From: Azadirachta indica
Lineage: Eukaryota > Streptophyta > Magnoliopsida > Sapindales > Meliaceae
DNA: 64,000 bases
Assembly (NCBI GenBank): GCA_022749755.1
Contig: CM040447.1
Span: 8,268,545-8,332,544, forward strand
Direction: 5' to 3'
A model generated the notes under the pieces. That model worked only from the letters and a program-made list of their open reading frames with translations. It did not search any database and was not told where the DNA came from. Every line of letters begins with the position of its first letter. Positions within the stretch are counted from its first letter, which is position 1. Made by a program: the position numbers and the translations under genes. This document shows, one piece after another, positions 35,498 through 48,418 of this stretch.

Positions 35498-35990
35498 TGT
35501 TTATATTGAGTGTAAACACTTGTATCAATTTATTGTACGAGTGATTGTCTTCGTTGCGTATATAACATTTATACCATTCTTATTTATAAGGGGTTCTATT
35601 TTTTTTATTAAATTAAAGAGTGCAATTTATTCGCAACAAATAGTATGAGAACTTGGTTCGTAAAAGAGATTATTCATGTGAATAATGAGTTATGAGATGA
35701 ATAATTGTGAGGCTACTCGTATAAATGTCTGTTGGGTTAAATTATGTTCACTTTAAAATAATTTGTAAATTCTATCAATTATGGTAGGAAAGAGATTTAC
35801 AGCTTGAAATTTTTGCTAGCTTGGTTTCTACTTTGCTTTAGAGAAAATGTAGTCTCAAAATAAAAAATTTATCTAAATTTGAGTAACTGATGGTAGGATT
35901 TTGTTAGAATTATAGGAGTTCTCATTTCCTAGATATATTAATTAATGTATAACTCTTGCATAATGGGTCAAAGAATTAATAAGATAGACT
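35498..35990 (+). mobile_element. LTR-retrotransposon remnant, second copy
   Basis: LTR-like segment TGTTTATATTGAGTG...TTCGCAACA (35498-35638, 141 bp), followed by internal sequence homologous to 27390-27740. A purine-rich tract precedes it and a possible primer site follows, the arrangement expected of an LTR shared by two element copies or left by unequal recombination. Confidence 0.45.
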
Positions 35991-36055
35991 CGTACGTAGA
36001 ATGAAATCCAGATTTTAAATTACTAACCAATTAATATACCAATTTAATTAAAATT

Positions 36056-36695
36056 TGTACAGACAATAATAAATAAGTAATAAGAGTAAAGAAGGAAGAC
36101 ATACAAAATTTTCATATGGTTTACATTTTCCCGATCCTTAACGACCCCACATCTAAGGAGTCATACTCAGAGAAAAATAATCCACTAAGAAATAATTGAT
36201 TACACATATCAATAGACTTGTACCAATCACAAACTTCTTCTATGTTGTCACTATCCTGTCAAACCTTCTTAGATGATCTTATTTTATGAGATCCCTTCAC
36301 TTTAAATATTGTTGAACTTCCTTCAACAAGTTGAATGATAAGTTCTTCTCTCAAAAAACACACACTACATTGCCTCAATATCTGCAAGAAAAACTCTCAA
36401 ACTCTCTTTTCACAAACACTACATCGGCTTCAATGAAACAATCACACAATATAATCTTCTGCCGTATCACAGTCCCTCAATCAATTGGCTTTTATATCTC
36501 CTCACACAAAAAACCTAATCCTAGAAGGAATATTATATTTTCCTAATACACTTAGGTAAACACAATTCTCAATGGAAAAGAATCTTTACTTTACCAAAAT
36601 TCCTTGTTTCCACAAATTTCTATTTTTGTAGGACTTCTTCACCAATTGCCATATAATGCCAAATAAGAGTCCTGACAATCTCCCCTTTTGGCATT
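36056..36695 (-). repeat. Copia-2 (Sirevirus-like) 3' LTR and polypurine tract, copy 2
   Basis: On the minus strand CCAAAAGGGGAGATTG (polypurine tract, 36680-36695) is followed by TGTCAGGACTCTTATTTGGC, the LTR start at 36677. The LTR shared with the third block ends at 36310 (TGTTGAACTTCC on the plus strand), but related-looking sequence continues to TGTACAGACAAT at 36056. The outer border is therefore uncertain. The purine tract with TTGGCATTAT is typical of Sirevirus 3' ends as I know them. Confidence 0.55.
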
Positions 36696-37436
36696 ATTTG
36701 GCAAAACTTAACCAAGGTGGCTACTAATAATTCCATGACTAACATTAGAACCTGCAAAAATAAAAATGTGGAACAAGAATCGTAATGAAATGCAAATAAA
36801 CAAAGAGACTTAGAGTTTCATGAGTAAGCAAAATACTCCCTCTAATTGCATGAACTACCTCGAAGTTCAATAATCAATGCTACACAAAACACAAAACCAT
36901 TATAGCAAGCCAAAAGGAGTGCCAAAGTATAACTGAAATGCAGTTAGCAAAACAAGAAAATTAAATAAAGAAAACTAAAGACGATGACTCAAACGATCGA
37001 GAGGCACAAAAGGATTAGATGCTCTTTTCCTTGCAGAGCGGAATGAAGTAGAAGTTGGTATATCCAATGGACAAACAACTAGAGGTGATTGTGCAGCTGA
37101 AACATGTCCAGTAGCTTTAATCATATGTCGTAGAATGGTCTCTAGACTAGAAACACGCTATAGCATTTTGTCTTGCTGTTGTAATATCAAAGCTTGACTG
37201 TTAGCAAGATGTGGTAGCTGGTTACATACAAAAATCTGCCAATCTGAACCAATGCGAGCTATATCTTCTTGCTGAGATGACTGAGTTGGTTGGGCTCCCG
37301 ATGATTGAGCCTAAATGTTACGCTAGGAGGTCAAGTCTTCACTATATTTTAGATAGACCCAAAAACTTCAGGATTGCTGACAAGTTCTCTAATTCAGCTT
37401 GAATGGTGTATTGGTGCATCAATAACTTATAGATCA
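36696..37436 (-). pseudogene. 3' part of the copia-2 extra ORF, decayed, copy 2
   Basis: Homologous to 53420-54165. Fragments of a protein can be read on the minus strand (for example YTIQAELENLSAILKFLGLS at the right edge), broken by stops. At 37433-37438 it passes directly into copia-1 at the shared bases AAC, so the piece of host ORF present in copy 3, the copia-1 3' LTR and part of reverse transcriptase are missing. Confidence 0.5.
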
Positions 37437-37438
37437 AC

Positions 37439-40400
37439 CAAATCCTATGAATGTGATTTTTCAAGAGCTTATAATTCTTCTGCCATTTCTTGTTGCCAAG
37501 CAGGGTTAGAACTAGTGTCATAATAAAATTGAGGCTCATATAATGAAAGAGTAGTAGAAAAACAATGATAATTTCGAAGTCTAATCGGATGTTCTCTGAC
37601 CTCAGTAGAGTGACGAGGTAGGGGAGGAATATTAGTGGACAAAGAAGAAACAATAGAGCTGTTAGATGTAGATTCAGAAGACAAAGTCATCAACTTAGGA
37701 GTAGATGACAATGTATAGGACATAGCTGCATGAAGCTCATGTAAGGAATCTGTATTAAGAAACAAATCTACAAATTTATTAGTTAAGAAAAGAGTAATGT
37801 GAGACTTAGAACGAAAGTTGGAAAGAGAAGAAAACATTTTGTGTTCCCAAAAAACTACATGACAAGATATACGAAGCTTATTAGACACAGGATCCCAACA
37901 CCTATAACCTTTATGTTCAACTCCACACCTTAGAAGACAACAAAGACTAGCTCTAAGTTCTAATTTCGTGTACTCATGAGGTTCAAGAAGAACAAAACAG
38001 GCACAACCAAAACTTTAAGAAGACTATAATCCGGTGGAGTCCCATATGACCGTTTATAAGGAGATTAATTAGCAATATGAAGGGAAGTATCGAATTGATA
38101 GTATAACTAGCCGTAAGCGCAGCTTCCCCCCAAAAACCTTCTAGACAAGAGACAAAGATAACTAGAGCATGAGCTGTTTCAAGAATATGTCTGTGCTTTC
38201 GTTGGGCTTTACCATTTTGTTCAGAGGTGTCAGGATACGATCAACGACAAAGAATTCCATTATTTTGAAGAAGTTGTAAAAACTCAGAGTTCTTGTATTC
38301 CATAACATTATCAGTGCGAAAAACTTTAATAAAATAGGAAAATTAGGTTTGAATCATTTTAGCAAAGTCATGATAAATTTTAGCCAACTCTAATCTATAC
38401 TTCATAAGATAAATCCTAGTATAGTGAGAATGATCATCTATGAAAATAACAAAATACTTAGAGCCTCTCATCGTTGCAGTAGGTGAGGGACCCTAGATAT
38501 CAGAATAAACTAGATTAATTGGAGCAAGAGAAATAAAGTCACATTTATAAAAAGGAAAAGCAGTCTGCTTTACTAAATGACATGATACACATTCAATCTA
38601 GTCTTGTGATACAGTTCCCAAAATACTAGTATAAACTAATGAACGAAGATGATTAGGTGACATATGATCCAGACAAAAATGCTAAAAACTTAAAGAAGGA
38701 ACTGAAGTTGTAGATGCAGCAAATCGGGAAATGGAGTTATAACAAACGTCTAATTTTGTGGCCTATCCCAAGCGCATAACAACTAAAAGCAATGAAAAGA
38801 ACATAAAGACTAAGATCAAACAATTGGCCAACAGACGAAAGATTGAGGGTAATTTAGGAACAGAAAAAGTATTAGGTAATAAGAGGTGGGATGAAGAGAC
38901 ATGACCTAGATGACTTACATGCATGGTAAATCCATTTGCAGTCTGAATAATGGGTAAAGTGGGTGGAGTGAATTTAGAAGAAAATAGAGTAGAATCTATA
39001 GTCATATGATTAAAACAGGAAAATCAAAATACTAAAAAGATTTACCTGAGAGAACTGATGACATAGTAATGGAAGGATTACTAAATTGTTGTAAAAGTTG
39101 ATAAAGTAAAGATGCTAAATCATGTGCGTTAAGAGATGTGGAGGCAGAGCAGTCATCAGCAACAGCAGCAAAAGTTGAGGAGAATGCTTTGGTTTCCCTT
39201 TACTTAGACAATCTCCCTCAAAATGCTTATGACCAACTTTTCGATAAATCTAAAATCTCCTATAGGACAATTAAGAACTAAGTGTCTAGCGTCATGACAA
39301 TACTTACAGGTACGAGTATCTTGAGAGACTAATGGAGTGGCCAGAATAATATCAGTGTGAAGTGGATGGAGTGGTGCAAGACAAGTTTCTTTTAAAACAA
39401 GCATGTCAATTGCCTCATCAAGAGTAGGCAATGGTTTTTAGTGAAGAAGTAAGGCTCGAGTAGGCTCAAAAGTATCTTGTAAAGCCATAAAAAATATCGT
39501 CAATCGTTCCTGGTCATTATAGACTGCAAATTTCTCTACACCTTTAGAATTTGTCCATTTAGACTTTGAGAGTAATAACTGATCCCATAAAAACTGCATC
39601 TAAGAGTGAAAGCCAGAGATAGTTTGGTTGGATTCTTGACACATCTGATGAAGTTTGCAAAGAATCTAGTATTGATGTAACAAATCAGTGGCGTGTAGTG
39701 ATGGGCAAGGAAATCCCACAATGCTTTGGCTATTGCAATTCTTCCAAACTACAGGTGAATAAACAAAACAGAAGTATTCTGAAACCAATTAATTATCTAA
39801 TGATTTTTGCTATCCCATTCTTCCAATCGATAAGCAAACTTCTCATTAGTCTTACTTTTTGTTTTAACAAGTTCAGTAACATGACCAATTGACATAGCAC
39901 CATAGTTGTTGTCCCTTGAGAAAGTTAGAAATAGCTTGAGCCCACAATACATAATTGTGCCCATCTAGTTGAATGTGAATGGGGTAAGAAATATCTAATT
40001 TATTCATGATAAAATTGAACATGAAGTAGTAGCCAAAATAGAAATCACTAATGTACAGAATCAGACGTGAACTCTATCAGCTAGCTGGTAGCCAAAAAAC
40101 AACAATGGTGACCAAAGAAACACTGAATAGAGGCTAGTAAAGCGAATAAGACTAGTGGTGATGACCCACCTGCTGGAAAACGGTCGAATTACAGAGGAGA
40201 AGATATTATGTTGACCATACTTTGACCAAGACTAAATTTGGCCAAAAATTGGGAACGGATAACACAAAGGTGATGGCAGATTAGTTTAAAGTCAAGTAGT
40301 GGTGGCTATGACACTACATTGACTGGTGATGAGCGGATCAGCAAGAAACAGTAGTGGCAAAACGAGCTTTGAAACGCAGCAGTGTAGCAAACGAACGACA

Positions 40401-40865
40401 TGTTCTGATGCTATAGGGCTGGACGGTGTAGCAAATGGTCAACGAACACGGCAGCGCGTGAGATGCACGCATGGCTGCTGAATGATGGTGCATGAGATGC
40501 ACATGCAGCTGTTGATGGTGGACAATAAGAAGGCTGAAACTAAAAAATAAGCCAAGAAAACCACAAAATTTGAAGCCAAAAAAATCAAGGATAGAATGAA
40601 CCAAACAAATCAAGAAACTAAGGCCGGAAAACTCTGCTCTAATACCAAGTGAAGAAAAATGTTTTATATTTCTTAAATTGTATTATACATAGGTAGCCTC
40701 TATATTTATAAAGTAATAAGAAAAGTAAAGAATATAATACAATTAATTACAATAAATATGAAAAAAAAAATCAAAAGAAATGAAAGGAAAGAAAATTCAA
40801 TAATTAAGTAAATTGATATAGCAGAATCAAGGTAAAATCAGCCTTAATTTGCTGTATCATTAACA
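37439..40865 (-). mobile_element. Copia-1 element, copy 2: 3' end deleted
   Basis: Contains, right to left: 5' LTR (40648-40865, first bases changed to AGTGAAG), primer site TGGTATTAGAGC, leader, gag with knuckle CKYCHDARHLVLNC (in 39204-39431), protease remnant (38763-39005), integrase (about 38080-38650) and the pre-RT linker (37469-37888). Relative to copy 3 about 1.87 kb is gone from the 3' end. The flank at 40866-40870 is ACGAG, the unmutated target duplication. Many stops; dead. Confidence 0.88.
40648..40865 (-). repeat. Copia-1 copy 2, 5' LTR
   Basis: A 218-bp LTR homologous to 20033-20246. The outer edge CATTAACA meets ACGAG, the same target bases that lie left of the 3' LTR in copy 3. 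Confidence 0.85.
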
Positions 40866-40870
40866 ACGAG

Positions 40871-41578
40871 GACGGAGATTAGATCATGTTCATCTATTTC
40901 ATTACTGCCAAAGTATTGATTTAGAGATGCAGGCAAAAAAAAAAAACAAACATCTTATTACACACATATACCCGATGATACCAGTATGAACTAACAGTGT
41001 TTACATCCACAGACAAATTGGCATAAAATTCATACACAATTGCAAGAACCAATTGGCCAACTTGTGAAACAATTCCAATAAGATTTTTCTTCTTTAGGAT
41101 GTCAACTACCCCACAACTTCGAAATTGGTCTAATATAACAAGCCTTTCACACACAAACTTCCTCCCATTAATACTGCACATAATGCTTGATTAGATTGGC
41201 TAAAAAAACCAATCTGAGAAAGTTACATAATCTTGTTTTAACTTGCCTTCTTCAGGTGCTTTGGCCTTTTCGGTATGTGAGTTTAAAACTGAATGACTTG
41301 AGACTAGAGACTAAGACGAAGCATCGACCAAGGAATTTGTCTCACTGTTTCATTCAAAGTCACAAACAACACCTTTTATCACTTCAGAGGGTGGTGGTGG
41401 CTTTGAAGGAACCACAAAAATTCACTCATGTGGTGGTGTTGGAAGAGTGGCCATTCGTCGTGATGATCAAGAAGGTAACAAATTCCTCTCCTTTGGTTGA
41501 GAAGCATCCATGACGATAGCCAAAGGTTGGGTAGATAGAGGAGTAAGAGGATTATTTCTTGTCCTCACCAAGTTGGAA
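40871..41578 (-). pseudogene. Extra ORF of copia-2, N-terminal part, copy 2
   Basis: The best-preserved copy of the block FVCERLVILDQFRSCGVVDI and QLVLAIVYEFYANLS (40921-41181), followed by NQYFGSNEIDEHDLIS next to copia-1. The start codon seen in copies 1 and 3 has become TTG here (near 41570), and stops lie between it and the conserved block. Confidence 0.55.
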
Positions 41579-41579
41579 G

Positions 41580-42830
41580 TTAAAGTATACAACAAAAGAA
41601 GAAAGCAAAAATTGAGTTACGGAAAGAAAACAAATGAGAGAAAACGAAGAAATCTAATTTCAATTTTTCCCAAAATTTAAAGTGGCTTATATTGATTAAC
41701 CTTTCTTTTGGATAATTTCAATTAACTCCTTGACAAGGTAAAATACACTAAACACCTTAAAAGTCGTTTCTCACTCAAAGTCTATTACCAAAAAAATATT
41801 ATAGGGACCCTATATAAAATATAAATTTAATAAAAGCTCAAATTGTTCCAAAACCTCTAAAAATAGCACCCGCAGGTTCGAATTTAAAAAATACTATTAT
41901 GGCCTTATAAATCCGCACACCTTTTCAACCAGACCCATGCACTCCACTTTTTAGAAATTACTCTTTGAGCACAACAGATGCAAAATCATGCATAAACACC
42001 CCGAAAATTAAGTAGGAAATCACAAAAGGCCTTAATCTGGACATATGTTGCAGTTAGGTCCAGAAAAAACAAAAGAACCAAATTTGTGTCACCATCTTTT
42101 CTAAAACTTTTCTTCACTTCATCATGCATGAATATGCAATATTTAAGACTTGATTAGCTTTGCGCCACAAGATATAATAAATAAAATTATAAGCTTTGTG
42201 TGTGCGTGAAAAGATTAACTCAAAGTTATTACTCAAATTTCATTAGTCTCTATTATCTTAGTAATAGCTAAACTGAACTAGTCAAAGCAACCTTATCATC
42301 TTAATCTCAAGTATTTCTTTTTTCTTGCATGCATATGTGTGTGAAATGATTAGCAATACATATTTGTTTCTTCCTACTGCATTCCTTTTCTTTCTTTTTC
42401 TTTAATTTTCCTATATTCAAAATCAGTAGCTTTCACGCTATCTCATTAAGGTAGCCCTCTTCTCATGGGAGATCGTCCTCTCTATATTGGTGATACATAA
42501 ACCCAAATTACTCATAGATAGCTTCACACACCAATGTAGGTAGCTTTTTCTAATTATGAAGCATGCAAAAATTTGAGAGATAAGAATCAAGGCAAAAATA
42601 GTCATGGTTTAATCCACTGTTACAAAAAATAAATTGACCTCAGAAACTAGATTAAAAACATGAGCTAATTAAAAAAGTGCAAAAGAAGGACAATTCAAGA
42701 TCACCTATTCTAGATCATGGTATGAAGTATTTCAAGTCAAATAATGACGTTCACATGAAATGAAGAAAAATTCAAATTCACACAAATATAAGTACCATGA
42801 CACACACAGAAGTGCAAAACAAATATGATT
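41580..42830. other. Spacer of copia-2 between the extra ORF and RNase H, copy 2
   Basis: Homologous to 60224-61480. No coding sequence recognised. It includes a T/C-rich stretch near 42300-42420. Confidence 0.55.
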
Positions 42831-42861
42831 TATATTACACACACACCAAGTGCTTTGCTCA

Positions 42862-43400
42862 AAGTGGCAAATCTGATTGCATCAAAGGGTTTGGTGAAAA
42901 TGTCTGCTACTTGTTTCCCAGTATCAATATATTTCCAATTTGACCATCTTATTCTCAACCAAGTCTCTAATAAAGTGATGCCTTATATCAATATGCTTAG
43001 TCCTAAAATGTTGTACGGGATTTTTTGATATATTTATTGCACTAGAATTATCACAATAAATAGTTAAGGGATCTTGTACAACACCATAGTCTTTAAGCAT
43101 TTGTTTCATCTAAAGTAATTGGGTGCAACAACTTCCTGCAACAATATATTCAACCTCAATAGTAGACAAAGAAATTGAATTTTGTTTCTTGCTGTGCCAT
43201 GACACCAAATTATTTCTAAGAAAGAAACAACCACCGCTTATGCTCTTGCGATCAATTGCATTACCTGCCCAATCAACATCAATAAAACCAACAAGATTTG
43301 AGCTAGTATCTTTAGAATACCAAATACCATGTTCACTAGTCTTACTCACAAAATGAATAATTCTTTTAACCGTAGATAAATGTGGCTCCTTAGGGTATAA
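42862..43400 (-). mobile_element. Copia-2 RNase H fragment, copy 2
   Basis: Two overlapping frames give the end of the copia pol polyprotein: GFIDVDWAGN with the first RNase H Asp, SGGCFFLRNNLVSWHSKKQ, EVEYIVAG, then TIYCDNSSAINISKNP and RTKHIDIRHHFIRD. This wording is typical of Sirevirus/Tork-type copia RNase H. The fragment stops at about 43400, where it is joined to aldo-keto reductase exon 4. Confidence 0.85.
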
Positions 43401-43420
43401 TTCCTATTCACAAAACGAAT

Positions 43421-44480
43421 AATTCCAATGTACTTGATTTTCCCTTCTTTCACCAGCTTCTTAAGTTCGCCAATCGACAATTGTTTAAAAACAAATATAC
43501 TTATTGACACGTGAAAATGTGTTCTCAAGTTTCCAGAGAGATGATACAGATTGAACTTTGCAATTATTAGGGTATAGGTCTAAGAGAAAGATATCAACTC
43601 ATAGTGTCCTCTATGGGAATTGATGTGTCTATTCTATGCAGATAATACAGATCAATGTATTCCACATCCAAATTCTTTAAGCTAGCTTCACAATGTGAGC
43701 GCATCCACTCTGGGGTGCCATTCGCAATCATACCATTAGGTCCAAATCCTGCAATGCCACCCTTTGTGCCTATTTGTATTTTTTCTCTTGGTAACTGCTT
43801 CAAGGCCTGAAAGGTGTTAAGCAGAAATAAAACCTTTTCTATTATCAGCCAGTTAATTATGAGTAAAAGTAGTTGAAAATTTGAAATATTTTGAATAGTC
43901 AAATTATATATAAATTCATAAAAGAGAGACATTCACCTTTGCAATCACTTGTTCTGTTCCATATACATCAGTTGTATCAAAGAAAGTGATTCCTCGATTG
44001 AAAGCATGCTTTAATAATGCTATTCCATCCTCTTCTCAGATTTTAGGGTTAAAAGGTTTAGACAACTCCAAACATTCTAACCTGAGCTTTGAGACCTAAA
44101 ATTAATAGATCATTAGAGAAAAAGGCAATTTGACAAGGAAAATGTAGAATCTCTCAAATTTACCATTTATAATTTGGCATAAAAATGTTTTAATTTACAA
44201 GAATTATGTTGTGAATGCAAAGCTTGCATCTTAACCAACATGGAAAATAAAGTAGGACTATTGCATAATTTTCTATTATCTACCTTTTTCGTCTTTTCAC
44301 ATATGAAAAATATCTCTTATTGTAAAAATGAAAAAAAAAATTGAGCAAATAAAAGAGAAGTTTGGAACATGATTATACGTATAAAGTTATTACAAGTTTG
44401 GAACATTTATACGTATATACCTCAAGTCCTCAGCTTCCTAGTTTCACTCTCGGAACATGAATTTTCCTGTCTTCTACCAT
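43421..44480 (-). pseudogene. Aldo-keto reductase pseudogene C (exons 1-3 and part of 4)
   Basis: Same truncated, copia-fused structure as pseudogene A. Exon 1 (44480-44421) keeps an ATG but has TGA in place of the Gln/Arg codon in GS-x-GLE. Exon 2 (44095-43937) has a second TGA within NPKTSEED. Exon 3 (43806-43603) is open with Lys in GTKGG and His in YLHRID, but its donor is ATGAGT instead of GTGAGT. The acceptor before exon 4 (about 43474) is TCG instead of TAG. Exons 5-7 are absent. Clearly non-functional. Confidence 0.9.
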
Positions 44481-44528
44481 CTTTAAGTTGTAACTTGGCT
44501 TTCTTTGCTTTAGTTTTCCTAGTGTCAT

Positions 44529-44572
44529 GCACACGCGCGCACGCACACACACACACACACATATACACATAT
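44529..44572. repeat. (CA)n tract with CG interruptions upstream of reductase C
   Basis: Same position relative to exon 1 as in the other copies. Confidence 0.9.
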
Positions 44573-44635
44573 AACGTTATTTCAATTGAATTAAATGTAT
44601 CCAAATATTGACTTAAATGTATCAATGTATTGTAA

Positions 44636-46183
44636 TTATGCGGACCCTGACATTTAAATTAGTAAGGGTCAATAATAAATACTAAAATTGTTTTGCCAAT
44701 TACGGAAATTATCTTGACTTAATCTTATTTAAACAGATAAATAAAAAGTACTAGATTACTAATTAAATTAAATTTAAGAGGAAATTAAAAAAACGAGGTA
44801 ATGGATTAAGCAACCGATATGATAAAACCTAGGATTACAATTTTTTCTCGACACTTCACTTGAATCCTTATCTGCTCTCACTTGACTAATTAATTAATTT
44901 GAATTGTTAATCAAAAAATGCAAAAAATTTCGATGTTTTAACAATTAAGAAAAGAGGAGTTATCAAAGTGATTGCTACAAGTATTTTAATATCATGTCAC
45001 GAAAATTTAATGTGAGTACCATTTATGTTGCATTTTAGACATTGCTGATCATTCTTCTTTTTTGTTCTTATATGTTATTTTATTATTATTGATTTTTTTT
45101 TACAAGATCTTTGACTTGGATTTTATAGGTAGCACCAAAATATATTTTATTTTTCCATATAATTATTTCTAGCTGAATGATTCGTTTTCCCTTTACCTAT
45201 TCTAATTTTTATTTTTGTGGAGAAATAAAAATTTGTTCCCTGGGTACCTATAAAATGGTACTCACATTAAATTTAACCGTATGGAGTAGTACATCTATTT
45301 AGAGAGTACAAAGCTTATGAATCCCACACTGCATCAAACTATAAAAGCATACAGATGTGTGAGATGCAAAACATGGCTTTGCTGGAGCAGAAGATGAAAT
45401 AATTGTTAAAACTAATTTATTGTATGGGTGATTGTTTTCCTTGCGTGTATAATAACACTTATACCATTCTTATTTATAAGTCATTTATTTCCTTTATTAA
45501 ATTAAAGAGTATGCAATTTATTTTTTTCTATAATTTGGTATCAAAACCTCTACGTATTCGTAACACGTAATATCAGAGTCTAGTTCATCCAAGAGATTAT
45601 TCATGTGAACGGTGAGTTATGGGTTGAATAATTGCGACCCTATTCACATAAATGTCTGTTGGGTTAAGTTATGTTCATTTTAAAATAGTTGATAAATTCT
45701 ATGAATGATGGGAGGAAAGAGATTTACACCTTGAAATTTTTGCTAGCTTGGTCTCTACTTTGCTTCATAAAAAATGTAGTCTTAAAAAAATAATTTACCT
45801 AAATTTCAGTAATTGATATTAGAATTTTGTTAGAATTATAGGAAAATGTAAGAGAGGGTTTTTGATATGGTTGTTTCATGAATTGTGAATTTAGGTGTGA
45901 ATTTGAAATTAAATGCATTTAATTAATTGCAATGACAATTAAAAGAAAATAACAAAAACCAACAAACATCCACAAAGGAGACACTAGGCAGCTGAAAAGG
46001 ACAAAAGCTATAGCAAAATAGTCCAATATATCAACTTTCACTATATATAAATAAAATATAAAATAATAGAATTAAACCAAATTATCTCAACCTTAATTAT
46101 TCTATGAACTCACTACGTTGTGAAAATAACACTTTTTTTTTGGTTCATTGACACATAAACTAACCATATGAATAAAACCCTAA
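44636..46183. other. AT-rich spacer, duplicate of 26410-27650 and 30770-31090
   Basis: Carries a 5'-truncated copy of the LTR remnant and its internal sequence (about 45415-45845). It jumps near 45845 to sequence matching 30770 onward, so about 3 kb present in the first block is absent. No gene seen. Confidence 0.6.
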
Positions 46184-46188
46184 ATGGG

Positions 46189-46895
46189 TGTGAAATTGTA
46201 AAATACACTTTTTGGTGAACAGTACTATATAAATAAACAGTATCGTTTCTATAAACAGTGTCGTACTGTATAAGAGTATCGAAATACACCGAAAGTGCAG
46301 CTACTTCTTTTTGACTTTCTTTACTAATGAAGTTGGTGTTAGGTGGAAATAGTTTGAATTTAGGTAATGGTTGGTGGTGGAGAAATTTGTGGAGTAAATT
46401 GTGAAATGTGTGTTGAAAATGGGAGAAGAAAACCACTATAAATACCTTACCCTTTTCACCAATCTTATCATCCCAAAATTATTCTTTGAGAGTTTCTACA
46501 AAGAGAGAAAAATCAGTTTCTTCTTTGCGTTATATTCTTCACTTAAAGTTGTTTCTCCTATTTCAAGAAAGAGTGCGAAATACTCTTATTTAAAGAGTTA
46601 TTCTTTCCTTATTATTAGAGAGAAAGAGAGTTGTTTCTACTTGCCTGTGGTTTTTACCCTAATTTGTTTAGGGGTTTTCTACGTAAAATATTTGTGTCGA
46701 TTTATTTTATTACTTTATTTTACTATAGATGATTATACCTCATACTTATTATTATTATTTTGATGGACGGTTATACCTCCTATTTATTATTGTTATTTTG
46801 ATAGACGGTTATACCACCTACATAATGTTTATTTTCATTGTTTTCTCAATTTCATTATAGTTGCGTGTTTTTTTTCGACTCATAATTTCCTAACA
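46189..46895 (+). mobile_element. Solo LTR with 5-bp target site duplication
   Basis: A 707-bp insertion beginning TGTGAAATTG and ending TTTCCTAACA. It is flanked on both sides by ATGGG (46184-46188 and 46896-46900). The homologous place in the first block (near 31102) reads AAATGGGTTTAAG with no insert, so the empty site is available in the same window. A likely TATA box CTATAAATACC (near 46436) and a downstream pyrimidine-rich region suggest plus orientation. A 38-bp repeat with TTATACC occurs three times at 46733-46820. No internal element region is present. Confidence 0.88.
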
Positions 46896-46900
46896 ATGGG

Positions 46901-48418
46901 TTTAAGAAAAAAGCAATAAAAAGATGATAAAATAAATAATTAAGAGCAATAGATGTATAGTGCTGAAACTCACCCTCAATTTTTTTTTTTTTTTTAGCAA
47001 CAAGTGGGATTACTTGGGCGATTATGAAGAAGAAATTAAAGAGGTGTGGTTAGCACTGTGTGTGTGTGCATTTAGACATCTAAAACCAAATAAAATTAAG
47101 CACCCACAAAAGATGATAAGGAAAAAGAAGAAGAAAAAAGAGTACATATATATTTATAAACGTAGATCCCTTTTATCTGCCACGATTGTGTGACTAACCC
47201 TGAAATGATCATTAATAAGAGAATTATTGGCAACACCAAATATATTTTCCATAATTAAGATGATCTATGAACCCAAAATAAGCCAATAGAAGTAGTGATG
47301 AGATAAATTCTAAACAGTTTGGAAAGAATTTGAAATAGAATTAGACCTCTAATCTTTGGCTGCCAAGTTTTACTCTTGGAATTCAAATTTTCTTCTCTTC
47401 TGTCATTATTCAAGGTTCTTTAATTAGTTTTGGTTTTCTTTGTTTCATAATTTTCTCAAGATTTTCTTCAAGTCTGTCTCACAAAAGAGTCGTTTAGTTT
47501 GCAAATGGATGATGTGGTTGACTTTCAATACTATTGTACACTTTTTGTTACCCACTTACTGAGCTAGATACATTGAATTAGAATCCATCAAACACGGAAA
47601 AAAAAAATAAAGATCAAAGGAAAACAAACATATTTAATGTGCCCTTGTTTATTATTATTATTTGAAAACAGGAAAAATACACGAAAAGACAAAAAGCCAA
47701 AAAATATAAATCCAACAGCCAAGTGGCAATGCAATATTCTACCACTATACATTGGCACCTTGATGTTCATAACATTGTTATAGAAAATTTGAAATTTCCA
47801 GATGTTGGTTTAGTTTAAGTATTCCAATTCGCATTTTGCTAGATTATGTATTGAAATAGCTTTGGTTGTCTGCATTTTAACCTTTGCATAATATTTTCTA
47901 TAATAGCATAGCATGGTTAACATCAATTAAAAGACGCAAGTGGCAATGTCCTCGGAGGAGATTACAAAGTTGTGTAATTAGGATCATGCTATCTTTGCAC
48001 CCAAAGAAATGAAGCCCTTGGTGCAAGAAAATATGCTATATGCTTTCTTTGTGCACTGGCTTGACATAGATAACAAACTGATCAAGAGATCATGATTAAT
48101 AATTCTTGTGATACCAACTTGTATTTGTATACTACATGATGGAACAAAAGCCACGAAATTCTTTCACTCAAAACTAGAACTTAAAAGTGATCCATTGTAG
48201 AATTTTATTTTCACAAGGCACATATAAAAGCTTGCATTTATTCATCAAATAGTCCAACATATATGGCAGTTGGTAAATTTATTTATCAACCGATAGCGTA
48301 CCCTCCTTAAGAGGTTTATTTGAAAACCAAAAACATATGAAAGCTAGCACATGTTCTTTTGTGGATAACACATTTCATCCCTACGCCAAATCTAATAGTG
48401 GCCGTAAATACTTTACGT
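46901..48418. other. 3' flank of reductase D, no gene seen
   Basis: Homologous to 31107-32645; from about 47205 the two are almost identical. No coding sequence recognised. Confidence 0.6.

Noticed and set aside
46401..46763. 120-codon plus-strand frame in the solo LTR
   Set aside because: It lies inside the LTR across its presumed transcription start, has low-complexity composition, and no family is recognised.
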